Assembly: GCA_913775725.1 (NCBI GenBank)
Contig: CAJYNG010000019.1
Location: 1 to 64,000 of the forward strand
Direction of reading: 5' to 3'
DNA from: an uncultured Stenotrophomonas sp.
GTDB taxonomy: Bacteria; Pseudomonadota; Gammaproteobacteria; Xanthomonadales; Xanthomonadaceae
Length of the DNA stretch: 64,000 nt
The number at the start of each line of letters is the position of its first letter. Position 1 is the first letter of the stretch. Under the pieces are notes generated by a model. It was not told the DNA's origin, ran no database searches, and worked only from the letters and a program-made list of their open reading frames with translations. Shown here in pieces: positions 59,883 through 64,000 of this stretch. Both the position numbers and the translations under genes were made by a program.

Positions 59883-60455
59883 ATGACCGCCAAGAACACC
59901 CCCGCCGCCTGGGGGAGTGTCAGCCAGATCCTGCATTGGTTGATCGCATTGCTGATCCTCGCCCTGGGCGTGGTCGGCCTGACCATGGGCGAACTGCCCA
60001 AGACCCCCAAGTATTTCTGGGTCTACACCGCGCACAAGTCGATCGGCATCACCGTGCTGGCGCTGGTGCTGTTCCGCCTCGGCTGGCGCGTGTATGCCGG
60101 TGCCCCCAAGCCGGTGCCGGGCGTACCCAGCTGGCAGGAACGCATCGCCAGTGCCACCCACGTGCTGCTGTATGTGCTGATGTTCGCCATTCCGCTGTCG
60201 GGCTGGCTGTACGACTCGGCCAGTGGCCTGCGCCCGTTCCGCTGGTTCGGCCTGGTTGATGTGCCCAAGCTGAGCGGCCCGGACCCGCAGGTCGTTGCGG
60301 TCTCCCACGCCATCCACGAATACGGCTTCTGGCTGTTGATCGCGGTGGTGCTGGCGCATGCCGGTGCCGCCTTCTACCACCACCTTTTCCAGCGCGATGC
60401 GACCTTGTCCCGCATGTTGCCGCGTGGCTGGCTCGCCTCCCCTCACAAGGACTGA
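59883..60455 (+). CDS. Cytochrome b561
   Basis: A 190-residue integral membrane diheme cytochrome b561 of the bacterial CybB type, with four helices: HWLIALLILALGVVGLTMG, HKSIGITVLALVLFRLGWR, ATHVLLYVLMFAIPLSGWLYD and AIHEYGFWLLIAVVLAHAGAAFYHHL. Four His on helices 1-4 act as haem ligands (H18, H50, H95-type and H158-type positions). It probably moves electrons between ubiquinol and periplasmic partners. The flanking YceI proteins may bind the quinone or related lipids. The next gene starts only 3 nt after it. Confidence 0.93.
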   Translation: MTAKNTPAAWGSVSQILHWLIALLILALGVVGLTMGELPKTPKYFWVYTAHKSIGITVLALVLFRLGWRVYAGAPKPVPGVPSWQERIASATHVLLYVLMFAIPLSGWLYDSASGLRPFRWFGLVDVPKLSGPDPQVVAVSHAIHEYGFWLLIAVVLAHAGAAFYHHLFQRDATLSRMLPRGWLASPHKD

Positions 60456-60458
60456 CCG

Positions 60459-61031
60459 ATGAACCTGAAACTGACCACCCCGGCCGCCGTGGCCGCCGCC
60501 CTGGCCGGCATGCTGGCCACCGCCCCGGCGCTCGCCGCCGACTACGCGCAGGCTCCCGGCGCCGGTTCGATCCTGGTGTTCGCCACCAAGTACGACGGTG
60601 AAGTGTTCACCGGCAGCTTCCCGGGCTTCGCCACCAAGCTCAGCTTCGACCCGGCCAACCCGGCCGCCGGTTCACTGGACGTGGTGATCCCGCTTGCCGG
60701 TGCCAAGAGTGGCAACAGCGACCGCGATTCGACCCTGCAGACCGCCGACTTCTTCAACGTCGGCAAGTTCGCCACTGCGCGCTACACCGCCAAGGGCTTC
60801 CGTGCGGTGGGCAATGACCAGTTCGCCGCCGATGGCACCCTGGAACTGCGCGGCGTCAGCAAACCGGTCACCCTCACCTTCACCTGGAAGCCGGGCACTC
60901 AACCGGTGCTGACCGGCAAGGCCACGGTCAAGCGCCTGGACTTCGGCGTCGGCGGCGGTGATTGGGCCGACACCAAGACCATTCCGGACGAAACCGCGAT
61001 CAGCACGATCGTGAAGTTCGACGCGAAATGA
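60459..61031 (+). CDS. YceI family periplasmic protein, copy 2
   Basis: A 190-residue paralogue of the 59240 gene. Signal peptide (cleavage after APALAA) then YceI domain: SILVFATKYDGEVFTGSFPGFATKLSFDPANPAAGSLDVVIPLAGAKSGNSDRDSTL, DFFNVGKFATARYTAKGFR and ELRGVSKPVTLTFTWK. It starts 3 nt after cytochrome b561, so it is tightly coupled. The conserved ELRGVS motif is shared with copy 1. Confidence 0.92.
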   Translation: MNLKLTTPAAVAAALAGMLATAPALAADYAQAPGAGSILVFATKYDGEVFTGSFPGFATKLSFDPANPAAGSLDVVIPLAGAKSGNSDRDSTLQTADFFNVGKFATARYTAKGFRAVGNDQFAADGTLELRGVSKPVTLTFTWKPGTQPVLTGKATVKRLDFGVGGGDWADTKTIPDETAISTIVKFDAK

Positions 61032-61065
61032 GCAATGGGCCGGGGCACCGCCCTGGCCGCGTCCT

Positions 61066-61137
61066 GTAGAGCCGGGCCATGCTCGGCTGCCGTCCAGGTC
61101 GCGCTGCGCGCGTCAGCCGAGCATGGCTCGGCTCTAC
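61066..61137. repeat. SMAG REP inverted dimer overlapping the glutaredoxin-like stop
   Basis: The left unit starts GTAGAGCCGGGCCATGCTCG (one stem mismatch). The right unit ends CTAC at 61134-61137, whose inverse GTAG gives the stop of the minus-strand glutaredoxin-like gene. Confidence 0.9.
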
Positions 61138-61367
61138 AGTGAGCTTTCAGCCAGCCAGGCCTGCACCATGGCCGCGTCGAACGGCCAGTCCAACTCGCGG
61201 TCGCCGCGCTCGTCGCGCAGCACCGGCACCCGCGCGCCGTAGCGTGATTCCAGCGCCGGCTGGTCATCCAGAAACACCGATTCGAACTCCGGCGCCCTGG
61301 CCTTGGCCAGCTCGGCCAGGGCCATGTCGCACAGGTGGCAGTCGTCACGCTGGAACAGAGTCAACAC
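61134..61367 (-). CDS. Glutaredoxin-like thiol protein (DUF836 type)
   Basis: A 77-residue thioredoxin-fold protein. The redox motif CHLC is near residue 10 in TLFQRDDCHLCDMALAELA, cis-Pro is in ARVPVLRDE, and the end is WPFDAAMVQAWLAESSL. It matches small glutaredoxin-like DUF836 proteins. GTG at 61367 has AAGGGG 9 nt upstream; more upstream codons would run into the sdaA promoter. Its TAG stop is provided by a SMAG repeat. It is divergent from sdaA. Confidence 0.75.
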   Translation of the reverse strand: MLTLFQRDDCHLCDMALAELAKARAPEFESVFLDDQPALESRYGARVPVLRDERGDRELDWPFDAAMVQAWLAESSL

Positions 61368-61427
61368 CGGATGGGTCCCCTTGGCGGAAATGCTGCGCCG
61401 CAGCCATGGAAGTGCGGCGTGAACCGC

Positions 61428-61433
61428 TAGAAT
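61428..61433 (+). promoter_or_regulatory. Candidate -10 box for sdaA
   Basis: TAGAAT inside the small palindrome ACCGCTAGAATAGCGGT (61423-61439), 34 nt before the sdaA start. The overlap of box and dyad suggests a repressor could compete with polymerase. No strong -35. Confidence 0.45.
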
Positions 61434-61467
61434 AGCGGTCTCTTCCGGTACCCGCAGTACGGCAACC

Positions 61468-62850
61468 ATGGCTGTCAGCACGTTCGACGTTTTCAAGATC
61501 GGCATTGGCCCGAGCTCCTCGCACACCGTCGGGCCGATGAAGGCCGCCGAGCGATTCATCCACCGCTGGCTGCTCGATCCGGGCCGTCTGCACGAGGTCG
61601 CACGCATCCGTGCCGATGTCTACGGCTCGCTGGCGCTGACCGGGCGCGGCCACGGCACCGACAAGGCGATCCTGCTGGGCCTGGAAGGGCAGCGGCCAAA
61701 CCTGATCGACCCGGACATCATTCCGGCCACCCTGGAGCGCATCCGCAGCAGCAAGCGCATCCAGCTGATGGGCCAGCACGAGATCGCCTTCGACGAGAAG
61801 CGCGACCTCGGCATGAACAAGCGCCAGAAGCTGCCGTACCACACCAACGGCATGCGCTTCACCGCGTACAACGCCGACGACGAAGTGATCGCCACCCGCG
61901 ATTACTACTCCGTCGGTGGCGGCTTCGTGGTCAACCAGGACGACGCGGCCGATGACCGCATCGTGCCCGACGAAACCCCGCTGCCCTACCCGTTCAAGAG
62001 CGGCGACGAGCTGCTGGCGCAGACTGCACGTAGCGGCCTGAGCATTGCCCAGCTGATGTTCGAGAACGAGAAGTGCTGGCGCAGCGAAGACGAGATCCGC
62101 GCGCAGCTGCGCGAGATCTGGAGTGCGATGCAGTCGTGCGTGACGCGCGGCATCCGCGAGGAAGGCGTGCTGCCGGGTGGCCTGAAGGTTGGCCGTCGTG
62201 CACCGGCGCTGTACCGCGAGCTGTCGTCGAAGCCGGAAGCGGCAATGCGCGACCCGCTGACCACGCTGGACTGGGTCAACCTGTACGCGCTGGCGGTGAA
62301 CGAAGAGAACGCCGCCGGTGGCCGTGTGGTGACCGCGCCGACCAACGGTGCGGCCGGCGTGCTGCCGGCGGTGCTGCATTACTTCGACCGCTTCTGCCCC
62401 GGCGCCAACGAGCAGCGCGTATTCGATTTCCTGTTGACCTCGGCAGCGATCGGCATCCTGTACAAGGAAAACGCCTCGATTTCCGGCGCCGAAGTGGGTT
62501 GCCAGGGCGAAGTTGGCGTGGCCTGCTCGATGGCGGCCGGTGGCCTGGTCGCAGCGCTGGGTGGCAACCCGAGCCAGATCGAGAATGCCGCGGAAATCGG
62601 CATGGAACACAACCTCGGCCTGACCTGTGACCCGATCGGTGGCCTGGTGCAGATCCCCTGCATCGAACGCAACGCAATGGGCGCGGTGAAAGCGATCAAC
62701 GCCTCGCGCATGGCGATGCGTGGCGACGGCAAGCACAAGGTGTCGCTGGACAAGGTGATCAAGACCATGCGCGATACCGGCCGCGACATGCAGGACAAGT
62801 ACAAGGAAACCAGCCGCGGCGGCCTGGCGGTGAACGTCATCGAGTGCTGA
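61468..62850 (+). CDS. sdaA: L-serine ammonia-lyase
   Basis: A 460-residue single-chain iron-sulfur L-serine dehydratase that deaminates serine to pyruvate. The N-terminal beta domain begins [24 protein letters not shown]. The alpha domain has [27 protein letters not shown], with cysteines that bind a 4Fe-4S cluster, [29 protein letters not shown], and a C-terminal [14 protein letters not shown] ending in the tail Cys that is known to reach the active site. The final Cys is typical. ATG 61468. Confidence 0.96.
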   Translation: MAVSTFDVFKIGIGPSSSHTVGPMKAAERFIHRWLLDPGRLHEVARIRADVYGSLALTGRGHGTDKAILLGLEGQRPNLIDPDIIPATLERIRSSKRIQLMGQHEIAFDEKRDLGMNKRQKLPYHTNGMRFTAYNADDEVIATRDYYSVGGGFVVNQDDAADDRIVPDETPLPYPFKSGDELLAQTARSGLSIAQLMFENEKCWRSEDEIRAQLREIWSAMQSCVTRGIREEGVLPGGLKVGRRAPALYRELSSKPEAAMRDPLTTLDWVNLYALAVNEENAAGGRVVTAPTNGAAGVLPAVLHYFDRFCPGANEQRVFDFLLTSAAIGILYKENASISGAEVGCQGEVGVACSMAAGGLVAALGGNPSQIENAAEIGMEHNLGLTCDPIGGLVQIPCIERNAMGAVKAINASRMAMRGDGKHKVSLDKVIKTMRDTGRDMQDKYKETSRGGLAVNVIEC

Positions 62851-62853
62851 GTT

Positions 62854-62916
62854 GTAGAGCCGAGCCCATGCTCGGCTGATCGGGTAGGAGCAGCCGAGCG
62901 TGGGCTCGGGCTCTAC
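62854..62916. repeat. SMAG REP inverted dimer
   Basis: The left GTAGAGCCGAGCCCATGCTC starts 4 nt after the sdaA TGA. The right unit ends CTAC at 62916 and has one inserted G in its arm. Confidence 0.85.
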
Positions 62917-62979
62917 ATCGGACGACACCGTCACCGCGTTCCGGTTAGGCTCGGGGCTTCCCCTGCCCCGGATTGCCTC

Positions 62980-63975
62980 ATGCGCGTGATCGCCGCTGCC
63001 CTGCTTGCCTGCCTGCCGCTGTCCGCCCTGGCCGCGCCCACTTACGGGCCGCGGCTGGAGGGTTTCGACTACGGCTATCCGGTGAAGACCTTCACGCTGG
63101 AGTCGCAGCGGCAGCCGCTGGAGATGGCCTACCTGGACATCGCGCCGAAGAAGGCGCCCATCGGCGTGGTGGTGCTGCTGCACGGCAAGAATTTCTGTGC
63201 CGGCACCTGGAAGGAATCGATCAAGCCGCTGGTTGCGGCCGGCTATCGGGTGATCGCCCCGGACCAGGTGGGCTTCTGCAAATCCAGCAAGCCCGAACGT
63301 TACCAGTATTCGTTCGCGCAGCTGGCCGCCAACACCCATGCCCTGCTGCAACAGCTGCAACTGGGTGATGTACCGGTGCACCTGGTTGGTCATTCGATGG
63401 GCGGCATGCTGGCGGTGCGCTACGCGCTGATGTTCCCGCAGGACCTGCGCAGCCTGTCGCTGGTCAATCCGATCGGGCTGGAGGACTGGAAGGCGCTGGG
63501 TGTTCCCTGGCGCAGCGTGGACGCTTGGTACGCCGGCGAAATGAACATCAGCTATGACAGCATCCGCCGCTACCAGCTGGAGGTGTACTACGACGGCAAA
63601 TGGAAGCCGGCGTATGAACCGTGGGCGCGGATGCAGTCGGGCATGTACGAAGGCCCGGGCAAGCAGGCCGTTGCATGGAGCCAGGCGCTGGCCTCGGACA
63701 TGGTGTTCAACCAGCCGGTGGTCTACGAACTGAAGAACCTGCAGGTGCCGACCACGCTGTTCATCGGCCAGAAAGACCGCACCGCGATCGGCCGTGACCT
63801 GGCGCCGCCTGCAGTAAAGGCGACGCTGGGCAACTATCCGGCGCTCGGCAAAGCGACGGCGGCGGCGATTCCGGGCGCGACGCTGGTCGAGTTCGCCGAA
63901 CTGGGCCATTCGCCGCAGGTGCAGGACCCCAAGCAGTTCAACAGCGCATTGTTGAAGGCGTTGAAGTCGCGCTGA
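62980..63975 (+). CDS. Secreted alpha/beta hydrolase
   Basis: A 331-residue periplasmic or secreted alpha/beta hydrolase. Signal peptide (about 1-19, LSALAA). Oxyanion loop VVVLLHGKNFCAGTWKE; nucleophile GHSMGG at 137-142 (Ser 139); late acid in TLFIGQKDRTAIG; catalytic His in FAELGHSPQVQDP. The overall layout resembles haloalkane-dehalogenase-like or carboxylesterase hydrolases; substrate unknown. It follows a SMAG repeat; no operon partner is visible before the window ends. Confidence 0.9.
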   Translation: MRVIAAALLACLPLSALAAPTYGPRLEGFDYGYPVKTFTLESQRQPLEMAYLDIAPKKAPIGVVVLLHGKNFCAGTWKESIKPLVAAGYRVIAPDQVGFCKSSKPERYQYSFAQLAANTHALLQQLQLGDVPVHLVGHSMGGMLAVRYALMFPQDLRSLSLVNPIGLEDWKALGVPWRSVDAWYAGEMNISYDSIRRYQLEVYYDGKWKPAYEPWARMQSGMYEGPGKQAVAWSQALASDMVFNQPVVYELKNLQVPTTLFIGQKDRTAIGRDLAPPAVKATLGNYPALGKATAAAIPGATLVEFAELGHSPQVQDPKQFNSALLKALKSR

Positions 63976-63988
63976 CCGACGGCCCCCT

Positions 63989-64000
63989 GTAGCGCCGAGC
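63989..64000 (+). repeat. SMAG-type unit, truncated by the window end
   Basis: GTAGCGCCGAGC at the right edge, 14 nt after the hydrolase stop. The rest of the hairpin lies beyond the window. Confidence 0.6.

Overview
This GC-rich window is chromosomal DNA of a Xanthomonadaceae bacterium, most likely a member of the Stenotrophomonas maltophilia complex. Three things point there: dense coding by ordinary proteobacterial metabolic genes, the gene repertoire, and many intergenic GTAG-headed hairpins of the SMAG (S. maltophilia GTAG) REP family. I see no tRNA, rRNA, CRISPR array, transposase or prophage. Species assignment is inference.

Layout. 1-9.2 kb: a structured intergenic repeat, an M2 zinc peptidase lipoprotein, a siderophore-interacting protein, a Bcr/CflA exporter, then gcvP behind a perfect -10 box and a tandem glycine riboswitch. 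9.2-18.3 kb: an amino-acid permease with a PAS-AraC regulator, a histone-H1-like small protein, hydrolase and small envelope genes, a chemoreceptor, and an L,D-transpeptidase/M23 peptidase pair. 18.3-26.2 kb: purA, the hflK-hflC-DUF2065 operon, an AcuI-like reductase, a PilH-like receiver, cbpA, a peroxiredoxin and a ferritin-like protein. 26.3-33.6 kb: pbpC and a thioester alpha-2-macroglobulin, a periplasmic repair/protease-trap pair. 33.8-43.8 kb: the methylcitrate operon prpB-prpC-acnD-[parD-parE]-prpF-prpD, read leftwards from a sigma-54 promoter and controlled by divergent prpR; a ParDE toxin-antitoxin pair sits inside it. 43.9-51.3 kb: DoxX, a NIF3-like domain protein, pdxH, a glycerate-kinase-like protein, dodecin, aroK-aroB, a WGR protein, hemE and an MdtD-like exporter. 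51.3-59.1 kb: two more structured repeats and two tandem giant hybrid histidine kinases. 59.2-64 kb: a yceI-cytochrome b561-yceI operon, a glutaredoxin-like gene, sdaA and a secreted alpha/beta hydrolase.

The most unusual non-coding signals are: (a) three copies of a 200-300 bp element whose outer stem changes sequence between copies but stays paired; (b) four genes (prpR, pbpC, the NIF3-like gene and the glutaredoxin-like gene) whose TAG stop codon is the TAG of a SMAG GTAG head; (c) a 14-bp inverted repeat around a smaller palindrome between the kinase pair and the yceI operon; and (d) a complete sigma-54 control region for the prp operon. Starts were chosen from Shine-Dalgarno spacing and family length; uncertain ones are flagged.
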